IMG/VR virus record: IMGVR_UViG_3300042389_001478
Location: 62,001-126,000 of that record
Length of the DNA: 64,000 nucleotides
Source: a virus
Direction: 5' to 3' (one strand)
Position numbers and translations under genes: made by a program. The notes beneath the pieces were generated by a model, which did not search any database, was not told the DNA's origin, and saw only the letters and a list, made by a program, of their open reading frames with translations. This document shows positions 1 to 11,500 of the stretch, in pieces; position 1 is the first letter of the stretch; every line of letters starts with the position of its first letter.

Positions 1-56
1 AAACAGGTAGTGATGTGATTGAAGGCAATCTACCAGTTCCTGGTACCGACTTCTAA
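1..56 (+). CDS. 3' end of an upstream gene (truncated by window edge)
   Basis: An open frame enters from the left edge and stops at TAA 54-56. The last residues read TGSDVIEGNLPVPGTDF. The other two forward frames hit stops within the first 20 bases, so this is the only frame that can carry a gene into the window. The position just upstream of tail-assembly genes would suit a tail tube or another tail structural protein, but 17 residues are too few to identify a family. Confidence 0.5.
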   Translation, partial: TGSDVIEGNLPVPGTDF

Positions 57-101
57 TAGTAGACTGATAATTAACAAAAGATACAAGGCTCGGGGAAAGA
101 A

Positions 102-254
102 ATGGAAGAAATATTTTCAACAATCGGTAAATTATATCTAGACTTATTACAAAGTCAAAAAATTATAGAAGGCCTGCAAAAAAAGGTAGACAATCTTGAA
201 AAAGACCTATCTAATCTGCAGGCTTCTATTATTTCACGAGAAAATCAAGTGTGA
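102..254 (+). CDS. Small 50-residue coiled-coil protein
   Basis: A short gene with ATG at 102, preceded by the purine-rich GGGGAAAG a few bases upstream as a plausible ribosome site. It ends in TGA at 252-254. The protein starts MEEIFSTIGKLYLDLLQSQK. From about residue 15 to 45 it is heptad-like, with alternating leucine, lysine and glutamate, which suggests one amphipathic helix or a short coiled coil. The stop overlaps the GTG start of the next gene (GTGA at 251-254), so the two are probably translationally coupled. Function is unknown. In tail modules such small helical proteins are often assembly factors, which is an inference from position only. Confidence 0.6.
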   Translation: MEEIFSTIGKLYLDLLQSQKIIEGLQKKVDNLEKDLSNLQASIISRENQV

Positions 255-1282
255 ATGATTCAAGGAAAAATGAAGCATTAGTTCATAGAATATTATCAGG
301 AAAACAAATCTTTGTTCATCAGGATAATACGTATGAACTTAGAAAGCCGTCCTTATCTTTAAAAATGAGGGGCGACTTATTATATGAGACAACTTATCAG
401 GATCATATTTATGATAATTTTTGGTTCTTAGAGGATATTGATATTTTATTATTTGATTTACAGCTTTTGTCTCCTAACTATAAAGAATCGCTATCTAAGC
501 TAGAAAAAAACTTAGAAAAAACTAAGATTAATCTTTTTCAACAGTATTTTGATACCACAAAAAGAAAAAAGATAAAACAGAGAATCCAAGACTTAAAAGA
601 TAATATTGATAGTATTTATAGCCAACAACACTCTCTAGATTTTTTAACACTAGAGCATTATTGTGATAATATTAAAAATGAGCTTATTATAAGTCGTACT
701 CTTTATTTTTACGATTCTGAAGAATTAGTATTTGAACAAAATATAGACTCTAATCTTTTTAATCAGATCGTAACACAAATATCAAAGAATATGATTAGTT
801 TACCATCATATAAAAAAGTTGCTCGTAGTGATTATTGGAGAAACTATTGGAATAATAATAAAACTAATATTTTAGACGAACCAGTTAAAGAATGGTCAGA
901 AGAACAAAAAAGTTTGATAAATATTTCTTATATGTATGATAAGATATATGAGCATCCGGGATGTCCAAAAGATGATATTATTGATGACGATGACGCATTA
1001 GACGGATGGATGTTATTCCAAAAACAAGAAAATGAAAGACAAAAGAAAGAAAAGGGTGTAGAAAGTATATTGAGTGGGAATATGAAAAATGCAAATGAAG
1101 TATTCTTGATGGCTGGAAACAAGGAACAGGCACAGAATGTTTTGGACCTTAATTCAGAAGGATCACTAGCTACTTTACAGCAAAAACTTGGTTTTATAAA
1201 TTCTAGTTCTACGCCAGTTAGAGATGCTCAGTTACCCGACGTTAAACAAAGATTAATGCAGCAATTACAGGAAAGAGGATAA
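251..1282 (+). CDS. Hypothetical tail-module protein, possible tail-assembly factor
   Basis: A 343-residue soluble protein beginning at a GTG that overlaps the previous stop by four bases. The middle (about residues 75-125) is lysine and glutamate rich and probably helical. Around residues 195-265 there is an aromatic and acidic stretch with YWRNYW, then CPKDDIIDDDDALDGWML, then a charged helix rich in Q, K and E. I recognise no enzymatic motif. Placement between the previous structural gene and the tape measure is where tail-assembly chaperones normally lie, so that role is inferred from synteny. It is followed after two bases by the next gene, in an operon-like run. Confidence 0.75.
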   Translation: MNDSRKNEALVHRILSGKQIFVHQDNTYELRKPSLSLKMRGDLLYETTYQDHIYDNFWFLEDIDILLFDLQLLSPNYKESLSKLEKNLEKTKINLFQQYFDTTKRKKIKQRIQDLKDNIDSIYSQQHSLDFLTLEHYCDNIKNELIISRTLYFYDSEELVFEQNIDSNLFNQIVTQISKNMISLPSYKKVARSDYWRNYWNNNKTNILDEPVKEWSEEQKSLINISYMYDKIYEHPGCPKDDIIDDDDALDGWMLFQKQENERQKKEKGVESILSGNMKNANEVFLMAGNKEQAQNVLDLNSEGSLATLQQKLGFINSSSTPVRDAQLPDVKQRLMQQLQERG

Positions 1283-1284
1283 AT

Positions 1285-1605
1285 ATGGATAATGATATGT
1301 ATAATCCAGACAGACTACAATTTTATATGAAAAGAAGAATTCAAACCACAATGATTGGCGCCTTGGCTCGCATGGAGCGTCATTTTGGATTTCTGTGGGG
1401 ACAGAACAAAGAGGGCGAATTGACTCCAGAAGAAGAAAACTTTGCTGATATCTGGGATTTTACCAGAAATGAAATTCTAAACCATGGAAATAAACAAATG
1501 AGAGAAGTGGCTGATGACTTTTATGAATATGGTGGTTTATTTAAAAACAAATACCATTACAACTTTAGAGTAGTTCAAGATAATCAAAAAAGGAAGGATA
1601 ATTAA
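1285..1605 (+). CDS. Small tail-module protein, candidate assembly chaperone
   Basis: A 106-residue acidic and helical protein. It starts two bases after the previous stop, with GAAAGAGGA just upstream as ribosome site. It contains a basic, methionine-rich helix (RRIQTTMIGALARMERHFGF) and a tryptophan-containing acidic middle. There is no signal peptide or membrane segment. The next gene follows after one base. In siphophages one or two short genes directly before the tape measure encode the chaperones that coat it during assembly. No slippery sequence joining this gene to the next was evident, so a lambda G/GT-type frameshift product is not supported. Confidence 0.7.
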   Translation: MDNDMYNPDRLQFYMKRRIQTTMIGALARMERHFGFLWGQNKEGELTPEEENFADIWDFTRNEILNHGNKQMREVADDFYEYGGLFKNKYHYNFRVVQDNQKRKDN

Positions 1606-1606
1606 T

Positions 1607-2491
1607 ATGAAGACCGAAAATTTTAGTACAGTAGTAGGTGGGACAGAAAAGCATTTTGTGGTTAGATCTCCGTCATTAAATGACCAGAGAGAGGCCCAGA
1701 AGGCTTATAATCAAGCTTTTACGGACGCTATTAAAAGCAAGAGTATCGTAAGAGCCAAGATGGACGATCTTTTAGAAGAGCAAGGACTGTGGGACAGAGA
1801 GAAACAGGCCAAGTTCACCAACCTGCAACAAGAACTTCTTGATGGCGAAAAGAGATTAGCCAAGGGTGGTTTCGGTATTTCAGAGGCCAGAAATTTGGCC
1901 CTTAAGATGAAAGAAGTTCGTTCTGAGATACGAGAACTAATTAGTGTCAGAACATCTCTTGATAATCATAGTGCTGAAGGTCAAGCTGATAATGCTAGAT
2001 TTAATTATTTAGTATCTGCTTGTGTGGTGTATAGAGATAGCAATGAGCCTTATTTTAAGAATTTGGAAGAGTATCTAAATAGAGCAGACGACCCCGTTGC
2101 TCTACTAGGTGCTCAAAAATTGGCCAGTATGATTTATGGATTGGATAACAATTTTGAGAAGACACTTCCAGAAAACAAATTTTTACAGAAGTATAAGTTT
2201 GTTGACGAGAAACTTCGCCTAATTGATAAGAAGGGTCGTTTGGTTGATGCTGATGGCAGGCTAATAGATGATAATGGTAGATTCATTGACGAACAAGGCA
2301 ACTTTGTTGATAAGTACGGTGCCAGAGTGGATAAGGAGGGCGATTATGTTGTTGAAACAGAGCCATTCCTTGATGATGATGGAAAACCTGTAGTTTTAGA
2401 AGAGACTAAACTAGAAGAAACTAAACCAAATGATGCTACTACTACCCCCACTACAGAAGCAGCAGCACCAGAAGTCACTCCAGCTAGTTGA
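1607..2491 (+). CDS. Tail-assembly chaperone-like protein with heptapeptide repeats
   Basis: A 294-residue protein just upstream of the tape measure. Residues 1-200 are mostly helical and charged, with a long amphipathic stretch around 60-115. Residues 204-245 are six tandem seven-residue units of the form RLIDxxG. A degenerate pair follows, and then a Thr/Pro/Ala-rich tail that looks disordered. It ends in TGA and is followed by a strong terminator hairpin, so it is the last gene before an expression step-down into the tape-measure gene. Position suits a tape-measure chaperone. The family is not recognised from sequence alone. Confidence 0.75.
   Translation: MKTENFSTVVGGTEKHFVVRSPSLNDQREAQKAYNQAFTDAIKSKSIVRAKMDDLLEEQGLWDREKQAKFTNLQQELLDGEKRLAKGGFGISEARNLALKMKEVRSEIRELISVRTSLDNHSAEGQADNARFNYLVSACVVYRDSNEPYFKNLEEYLNRADDPVALLGAQKLASMIYGLDNNFEKTLPENKFLQKYKFVDEKLRLIDKKGRLVDADGRLIDDNGRFIDEQGNFVDKYGARVDKEGDYVVETEPFLDDDGKPVVLEETKLEETKPNDATTTPTTEAAAPEVTPAS
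2216..2341 (+). repeat. Six tandem heptapeptide repeats (RLIDxxG)
   Basis: Codons 204-245 of the 294-residue protein encode RLIDKKG, RLVDADG, RLIDDNG, RFIDEQG, NFVDKYG and ARVDKEG in register, 21 bases each. A weaker PFLDDDG unit sits at residues 253-259. Aspartate at position 4 and glycine at position 7 are invariant. The period and the D...G pattern suggest a short beta-repeat, possibly metal-binding. That structural reading is inferred. Confidence 0.85.
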
Positions 2492-2521
2492 TAATTACTC
2501 TTTGTTAAAGTATTTACACTT

Positions 2522-2562
2522 GAGCACCATGTTGCTATTACGCAGCATGGTGTTCTTTTTTT
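2522..2562 (+). terminator. Rho-independent terminator before the tape-measure gene
   Basis: A 14-base-pair stem is formed by 2522-2535 and 2542-2555, with two G-T wobbles and a six-base loop. Seven T residues follow at 2556-2562. It fills most of the 88-base gap between the 294-residue protein and the tape measure. Because no promoter is visible after it, it probably acts as a partial terminator that lowers tape-measure transcript relative to upstream genes. Confidence 0.85.
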
Positions 2563-2579
2563 GAGAACGAGGATAGAAT

Positions 2580-5500
2580 ATGGCAAAAGGATTTAATTTA
2601 ACAGCGGAAATTAATTTACGAGGACCATCTAATATTAGATCGGTTGTTGCCGATATTAAAAGACAGGTAGGGTCTGTTAGTGTTGATGTCAGTCCAACGC
2701 TCAATAGGGCTTCTGTTAGAACTATTGCTAATGATATTAGGCGTCAGATAGGAAATTTATCAGCAGAAATTAATGTAAGAGCTAATGCTGGCTCAATTAG
2801 AAACTTATCAAGAGATATTCGACAGAGACTGGGAACATTAACTGCTGATGTTCAAGTCAGAGCAGATGCCTCGTCAATTAGAAGATCTGTTGCTAATATA
2901 AGATCTCAATTTAGGAATATTAGCACCAATGTCGCAGTATCTGCATCGCCATCATCTATTAGACAAGCATCGTCAGCAATTAGGAGACAGCTTGGAAATA
3001 TTAATGCAAATGTCAGGGTTAATGTTTCCGCAGGATCAGTAAGACAAGCAGCAGCCAATATTCGTAGACAACTAGGCTCTATTAACACCACAGTTAACGT
3101 TGGAATCAATGCAGCGTCATTACGAGGCATTGGGGCATATACAGCAAATCTTACAAGATTAAATGCAACTTTAGCTCAAACTACAATTACTGCTACTAAT
3201 GCTGCCGGAGCAATTGCAACTTTAACCGCGGCTATGGGCGCTGCTGGACGAGTAAATCTTGGTCAAATCAATGTTAATCTTGGTAATGCTGGTAATGCTG
3301 CTAGAAATACTGCTAATAATATTCAGTTAGCTGGTAATGAAATTGAAAACTTCGGTCGTCAAGCGGGCTTGGCTATAAGGCGTTTTGCTGCTTTTAGTGT
3401 TGTTACGGGTGTGGTCTTTGGTATTACTAATGCTTTTAAGAATGGCGTTAGTGCTTTTATTGAATATGATCAGCAGCTTACCAGAATTAGCCAAGTTACC
3501 GGAGATGCCAAAGAAAGTCTTGGTAAAATTAATAGTACAATTAGTGAGCTCTCAACAAGCTTAGGTGTTTCATCTAAAGAATTAGCAGCAACATCAGTAA
3601 CGTTAGCTCAGGCAGGTTTAACAGCACGAGACACCGAGACTGCATTAAAGGCATTGGCCTTAAGTGCATTGGCTCCGTCTTTCGATGACATGAATCAGAC
3701 GGTAGAAGGCTCTATCGCATTAATGAGACAGTTCGGCATTTCCAGCAAAGAACTAGAAGGATCATTAGGATCAATCAACGCTGTTGCTGCAAAGTTCGCT
3801 GTCGAAGCTAGCGATATTATTACTGCCATTCAACGTACCGGTGGTGTGTTTGCTGCTGCTGGTAAAGGAGTTAGTGAAGGCACTAATGCTTTAAATGAGT
3901 TCATTGCTGTATTCACTAGTATTAGAGCAACAACTCGTGAAAGCGCAGAAACCATTGCTACTGGCTTAAGAACAATTTTTACAAGAATTCAGAGAGCCGA
4001 TACTATCGAGGCCCTCAAAGAGTTCGGCGTTACATTAACAGACTTAGAGGGTAAGTTCGTTGGACCATATATTGCTGTTCAAAGATTAAGTGAAGGATTA
4101 TCAAAACTGGATCCTAGAGATTTGAGCTTCTCTAGAATTGTGGAAGAGCTTGGTGGATTCCGACAGATTGGCAAGGTTCTACCACTTATTCAACAGTTCG
4201 CCACCGCACAAGACGCTTTGAGGGTTGCCCAGCAAGGACAAGGATCATTATCGGCCGACGCAGCCAAAGGACAAATGGCATTAGCAATTCAAATAGCAAA
4301 AGTTAGAGAAGAATTTTTAGCATTAATTAGAAGTGTTGGAAATACTGATAGTTTTCAAAATATGGTTAAGGTTGGACTAGACTTGGCCAGTGCCTTAATA
4401 AAGGTAGCAGATGCTGCTAAAGGATTAATTCCATTAGTTGGATTATTTGCGGCGTTCAGGGGAGCTCAAGCTATTACTCAATTTGCTGGTGGTTTTGGAA
4501 GAGGTTTTAGAGGAGCACCAACACAAAGAGCCTCAGAAGGTGGCCCTATTAGACACTTTGCTTCTGGAGGCTATGTTCCTGGTTTTGGTAACGGAGACAC
4601 TGTTTCTGCAAAATTAACTCCTGGCGAGTTTGTTATGAGCAAACCAGCTGTACGGTCTATTGGAGTTGGTAATCTTAGTAGAATGAATAAAGGCGATAGA
4701 GCTAGCAAATTTGATAAGGGTGGTCCAGTAACAGTATCCGCCTTATTAACTAGATCTGGAGGACCGTCAATCAGAAATGCTATTAATACTACTAATTTAG
4801 AACCAGATGATACAGTATCGATAAATATTGTTCCTAAACAAGTACCACTAAACCAGACCGACTTTTTAAATATATGGTTACGAGGTAATTCTTCTGCTAA
4901 AAAAGGAACAGGAAAATTCAAAAATTATGCTGGAATTAATGTTAGTCAAGAGAATAGAGATAGATTAAAAAATTTAGCAGGAAAAAATACAAAACAGCAA
5001 CAAGAAATTAAACGTGGTTATGGGGCCGGTATTTCTGAACAAGTGAGTATGCTACAAAGCGCGGAAGGAAGATGGGGGTTAGCATATGAAGAATTTTTGA
5101 TTAATAAACTTCGAGCTAATTGGACCAAAGCTAGTTCTAAAAACAACTACCCAGTTGATCTTGTTCAAAAACTAACAAATAATTCTATAAAGCGTATTGG
5201 AGAGGTTAAATTTCGCACGACACCTACTGAAGATATAGATCTTATTAGTAAGTTATTAAGATATCGAATAGAAAGAGGATCTATTAACAGATACTTTAGA
5301 GAAAATGAAGAAATTCCCAAAGACTTGGATAAAAATATAGGTTCGTTAGATTATTTTTGGGCTGGAAACTATAAAAAACAATTCTATAAGTTTATAGAAG
5401 AGAGACAAAAAATACAGGCTCCTGGTTTTGTTCGTGCGGCAGCTGGTGGACAAATACAAAGATTCCCTAGGGGCGGAAATGTTCAAAAACTAGCTAATGT

Positions 5501-8500
5501 TGGAGTAACCAAGGAAAAGAAACAGACTAATATAAATGAAACTGCTGCACAAGCTCTTCTCGAACAAAATGCAGGTAAATCTCCTGTTATTAGAAGAATA
5601 TTAAGTAAACCAAAAGCTGGTAGAGATTTTGCACAAATACTTAAAAAACAAGGAGTGACTATACCACCATTTCCAAAATTTGTGGGATCTGGAATGGCTA
5701 ACGCGGTTTTTGATATCGGAAATAAGAAAATGTTAAAAGTTTCTCTCACGGGCTTTGGCGATAATATGATGGCAGGAAATTTCTTTGGAGAGAATGTTGC
5801 TGAAAAAATGGGTATGACAGGTAATTATCAATTACCGATGGGTGTTCCTGGAGTAGCTGGATATTCATCTCATATTGATGCGGGAGTCTTGTCGTCTGCT
5901 ATTCAAGACAAAGCTGTTATGAAAATAAAAGGAAGAAGTAAAAATAAAGATGCTAACGAGCTAATCAAGCGATTGCGTAAACAAGAAGGACTTACAGGGA
6001 TTGATCTTCATAACGACAATATAGGATATAGATATAATCCCAAAACTAAAAAACAAGAACCAGCAATTATAGATGGTTTAGTAGTTCATGATGATAAATT
6101 ACCTCCTGGATTTGATTTTTCGAATCGTTTTAAAATTGGTGGAGAAGTACAGAGATTCCCTATTGGTGGAGAAGTTAGAAGAACCAAAAAAGAACGATAC
6201 AAAAAAATATCAGTAGCAGATGCAGAAAAGCTATCAGCTTCTCAGATTATAACCGGCCTTACTACAGGACAATCCGCTCCAGCTAGAGTAGGGGGTATGG
6301 ATGTTGTAACTATGAGAAAGATTCTCGGCCAACGCAATAGAACACCAGATGATCAACGCAAGAGAGATGAAATTCTAAATGCTTATACTAGAAGAATAAA
6401 TGGAGAAGTAGATCAACGTCTTGGAGTTACTAAGCAGAGACAAACAGCAGGATTACTATTTGGTATTGCTGGTTTGTACGGGTCTCCATTTGCCCCAACC
6501 GATATGGTTGTTGGAGATAAAGGAGAACTTACAAAACCCACAACCGTTCAGGTAATGGGTGGTGTTCCTCGTAAAAAATTAATGGATAGAGCTAATCTAA
6601 GTATTAATGACCTAGACATTTATGGTAAAGATTTTAAAAAGTCTGTTAAAAAAGGAGCTAAAAGATTATTAGTATCAGATATTCTTAGCCAACTAGGTTT
6701 AGGCAAAGCTCTTTATGCTGACTTTGATCGAACATTAGTGTTTGGTGCTGATGATCTTCCAGATATCCAGTCTTTTAATGACAAGAGAAAAGTGGGCAGG
6801 CAATTATTATCAAAAAAAGCTAGACTGAGCGTTCTTGGTCAAAAATTAAGAGATTTATTAGTAGCTAAGCCACAGCTCACACCATCTGTAAAAATATTAA
6901 CAGCAAGACCACGCTCTACACTTGGTCTTTTACAAGCTTTTCTTAGACGACAAAATCTTAATATACCTTCTTCTCAATTTACTGGGGTCGGTGGTAATAA
7001 TTTAAACGAAGCAGCAATAGCAAAATTAAAAGCTGCAGAATTACCTTCTGGATCAGTTTTAGTTGATGATAATGCAAAAAATATAAGAGCAGCAGAGCTA
7101 AAATCTAAAGCACTAAAAGCTCAAGGCGAAGCTGGTATTACAACATTTAGATATAAGAGCGCTAGGAGCCCACTAGATAAGCCGGGCGAAGATACTGCTG
7201 CTGGTCTTGCGTTCCAAGAATCATTAAGAGGACTTCTTTCAGAAAAAAGAGCAGTGGCCGCATTTGCTGAAACAGGAGGGAAGAGCATAGATTTCCCGCT
7301 AGGATTAGGAAGACGAGCAGCATTATTCGGACTAAAACCAAATATACCCACAGATGCTAAAAGAACATTAACTGGTCCATCAACAGCAAAAGAGAATATT
7401 ACTAATTATTTGAAAGCTAGATCATATTCTGCTGGCGGAGATATTCAAAAGTTTCCACAAGGAGGAACACCATCGCCGGGTGGACATTCCTCAAATATTG
7501 TACCAGCATTAGTTAGCACTGGAGAAGCTTACTTTCCACCAGAAGAAGCAAAAAATATAGGCTTAGACAAATTAAGAAAAATGAATCAAGCAGATCGTAA
7601 TGGCATGAAATCCTTTGCTCGGGGTGGTGTTAGTGTTTTCAGAGGTCCGGGATCAGGAACTAGTGATAGCATAGGACCAATAGGTTTGCCAGTAGGAAGC
7701 TTTATCGTTCGAGCAGCTGCAACAAAAGCTTTGGGTCTTAGTTCGGGTGGATCTGTTGGTAATGTACAAAAATTTGCCGCAGGAGGAGCTGCTCAAAGAT
7801 TATTTGTTGGAGGATTATTAAATCCACCACCAGCAGCTAGGCCAGATCTTGGTGGTATGAATGATTCTGAAGCTCGAAGAGTTGTTGGAGTAGTTAATAG
7901 CGTTAATCAGCAACTAGGACAATTAGCAGGAGTATTAGAAGAGCTTGGTGTTGCATCAGGAGATACTGCAAGGTTAATGCAAAGAGGAAGTCAGGCTACT
8001 TATGCTCAAGCTATTCAAGCGACAGAAGCTGATATTAGACGAGCCAGAATAGCAGGAGCATCAGCTCAACAAATAGCAGCTGCAGAAAGTGTGCTACGGG
8101 ATATTAGACAACAAGCTGATAGAGATATCAGAGCAAGAAGAGCATCTGTAGATACTCCGGGCGGAGCTAGAGCTTCCTTGGGTAGTTTAGGTGGACAAGA
8201 TTTACAGAGAATAGATTCTAGAGCCGATCAGCTACGTCAACAAATGATGGAAACAGAAAGAAATCGACTACAGAACCAAACTGTAACTCGCGGAGGAAGA
8301 ACAACAGCAAGATATTCTAATGAACAAGTCGAAGAAAGACTACAAAGACGAGCAGGAAGATTTAATAGACAATCCTACGAACAAGCAACTACTCAAGTTA
8401 CCGGCGGACGAGTCGATCTTGGTGCTGTTGGTTTAACTGGAGATGATGCTCAAAGATATATCCAACAAAGTATGAGAGACCGTAATACTTTAGCTCAGAT

Positions 8501-11500
8501 GGATAGAGCATATATACCACGACGAGCCGCACAGATTAGACAACAATTAGAAGCAGAGCGTGGTGTCGGAGCAACAGCAAGAGAAAGAGCGGCATTAGCA
8601 CGACAAGCATTACGCATGGCTGAGCAAGAGGCAAGAGACAGAGCCAATACTGCACGAGCCGCTGCCAGAGCCGCTGGAGCAGCTGGCCCCGGAGGAGGCC
8701 CAGAAAGCGGTATGGCTAGAAGCATGGGCATGGCCTTTGGTCTACAGATGGTAGGCTCCCTACTTGCACAACAGATTAATCCAGAATCTAGCTCTTCAAA
8801 TGCTCAGATATCTGCTGGTTTACAAGGTGGAACAAACATGCTGGCTACTGGCACCATGATTGGTAGTGGTGTGATGGAAATGTTCCCAGCAATGACACGA
8901 TTACTAGGTCCGATAACGATTTTAACAACAGTCGCACTAGCTGCTGGTCAAGCTTTAATTGATGCTCGAAATGCCGCCATAGAATTTGAGAAAAAATTAG
9001 CTGACAAAAGAGTTCAAGATGCAATGGAGAGAGTTGGTCAAGGCTTTGATAAACTAAGTAAAAATATCAAAGATATTAAAATTCAAGATGATATTACTAA
9101 CAATTTAATTGAAGCTAGTAGAAATGTTAGAAAATCAGTAGAAGCAGATAAAACAACAGCCAAGGCTTTTTGGGCTAATATTACTGATGTTTTTACCTCC
9201 AACACATCATCAAACTTAGCTGAGGCTGCGCAAAATGTATATAACTCCAAGCCAGCTGCTGGCAGAACAGACGCTGATAGAAATGCCTTAGCTGCTGTCA
9301 CAATAAACACCCAAGCTGCTGCAGCTAGCAGGAGCAAGATTTTAGAAAAAGAGGGGGTGTCAGCGTATCTTAGTACTACTAGCATGGGACAATTTTTAAG
9401 TGGAGCTGGCTCACAATCATCTTCTAGAGCTGAAGAAAGAAGATCATCGCTCTCTCTGGGTATGATACCGGAAACAGCCAGAGAAGACTCTAAAAAATAT
9501 GTTGAAGTCGCACAAAGTATGCAAAGAATTATTGAAGATAAATTAAGAAGTGGCTTGAGTGTTAGAGAATTATTAACAGCACCAAAACATGAATTTGAAC
9601 AAATTGCTAGAACAATGGCCATGGCAGACCAAGCCACCCATGCTAATATATTAGCAATCCAACAAGACACTAATCTAACCACAGCAGAAAAAGAAGCTAA
9701 AATCAAAAATATTGCTACGCTTTATGCTGAAGACAAGATTCGCAAATCTGCTAAGTCCGTGGACACGGAAAAAGCGAGTAAAAACTTTGAGAAGAATATT
9801 AATAATATGAGCCGTAGTTTGGAAAGAATGTTCCAAAATATGGATCAAGCTATTGAGAGAACAAGCTTTAGTTTAAGACAAATGTCTCAAGATATGGATC
9901 TCATATCAGCATCTCTTGGTGGACAAGCTAAAACTGGTGATACATCTCTTAAGTCCATGAATATTTTACAAAATCCAAGAGCATATGGTGGACTAGAAAC
10001 CAATGCTGCTAGGGATCAAGCTTCTTCCTTCTTTACTGGGGAACGTAATTTAGTTAAGGGACTATTATCAGTTGGAGATAATTTAGAAACTAGCATAATG
10101 TCTAGTATTAATAAAACTCTTACTGATAATCCAGCAGCTAGCAATGAGCAAATTGGTATCAATATTGAAAAACAAGTTACTAAACAAATTGCTAAACTAC
10201 AACTGCCTCCTGATGTTGGGAACAAACTTGGAGAACAAGTTAAGACCGCGTTGGACGAAATGAGAAAACGCGGAGATGAGAATCTAAATTTTGATGATTT
10301 AATGGAAAAAATCCCAGGATTAAGCAAGGTTCTGGAGAGCGGCAAAAGAGCACAAGAATCTGCACTTAAAGCACTAGAACATTGGCAGAGTTCACTAAAT
10401 TCGTATTCAGAAAAAATTAATCAATTAATAGATCTACAAATCGATACCAATGAAAGACTACGAAGATCAAGTGAATTGGTGATTCGTGGCAATATGGAAG
10501 TATCTCGCGCCCTTGGTAAAGATGTTAGTGTTTCATCTGTTAGATCAGCAAGAAATGTTGGCATAGCTCAACAAACTGGTGGCTTAACGGATGCTGATGC
10601 TATAGCCAAAAACATAATGTCATTAGAAGGCCAACGACGATCACTAGAATCATCGGCTAATTCTGCTGGTAATAGAGGATTAGCTGGGGCTAATGATTTT
10701 GTTAAATTTAAGAGCGGACTATTAGACACTAATGTTGCATTAAGAGAAAATATTGCAGCATTAAAATCTTTAGCAGAAAATGGCGATGTTGCTTCAGCAG
10801 CATTAGGAAAAATACAAGAAGCCCAACAGAAACAAGCTAGCAAAGTTGGATTCATTGAAAAGCTAGTAACTAGCACACCAGAAGAAGTTAATTCTTTAGA
10901 ACGTGCTATGGCTAGATTACAAAATAATATAAATGGTCAACTAAATACTATCAACAACAGTGTTGGTGCACAAAAGGCATATAATGATGCTATAGCGCAA
11001 GGAGCCACAAATGCAGAGGCCATGAGCGCAGCACAAGTTGCTTTTGCTGGCGAAAGAAAAGAAACACTAGGCGCTCTAAATGATTTATTGCCATTTTTAA
11101 GTAATAATCAACAGGGCAATAATATTAAAGCTAATGTACTAGAGAGTATGGCTAGAGAGTCTGGTGTTGGTATTAATCCAATGATGCAAGAGGTGATTAA
11201 TTCTTTAAGAAATCCACAGGCCGACCCTCAAACTCAAGCTGCTATGCAGCAATATCAACAGGCAATTAGTGAACAAGCTAGAGCTAATACTTTACTAGCA
11301 CAACTTAATAGTACTTTGGCTAATGATATTGCTACCAAATCAGCAGCAGCATTGAGCCAAGCTTTAACTGGCGCCTCGATTAAATTTCAGAGCAGTCAAT
11401 TAGACGATATTGCTAAGAATGTTAGATCTATTTCATTAAGAGGTGGTGATCAGCCAGTACCAGCAGCTGGAAAAGCCAATGGTGGCATGATTTATGCTGC

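Noticed and set aside
1285-2491. Programmed frameshift between two tail-chaperone genes, as in lambda G/GT
   Set aside because: Each gene has its own start and stop and no slippery heptamer was seen at the junction.
9083-9706. A 207-residue open frame on the minus strand inside the tape measure
   Set aside because: Leu/Ser/Ala-rich shadow of the well-supported + strand gene, with no ribosome site and no recognisable motif.
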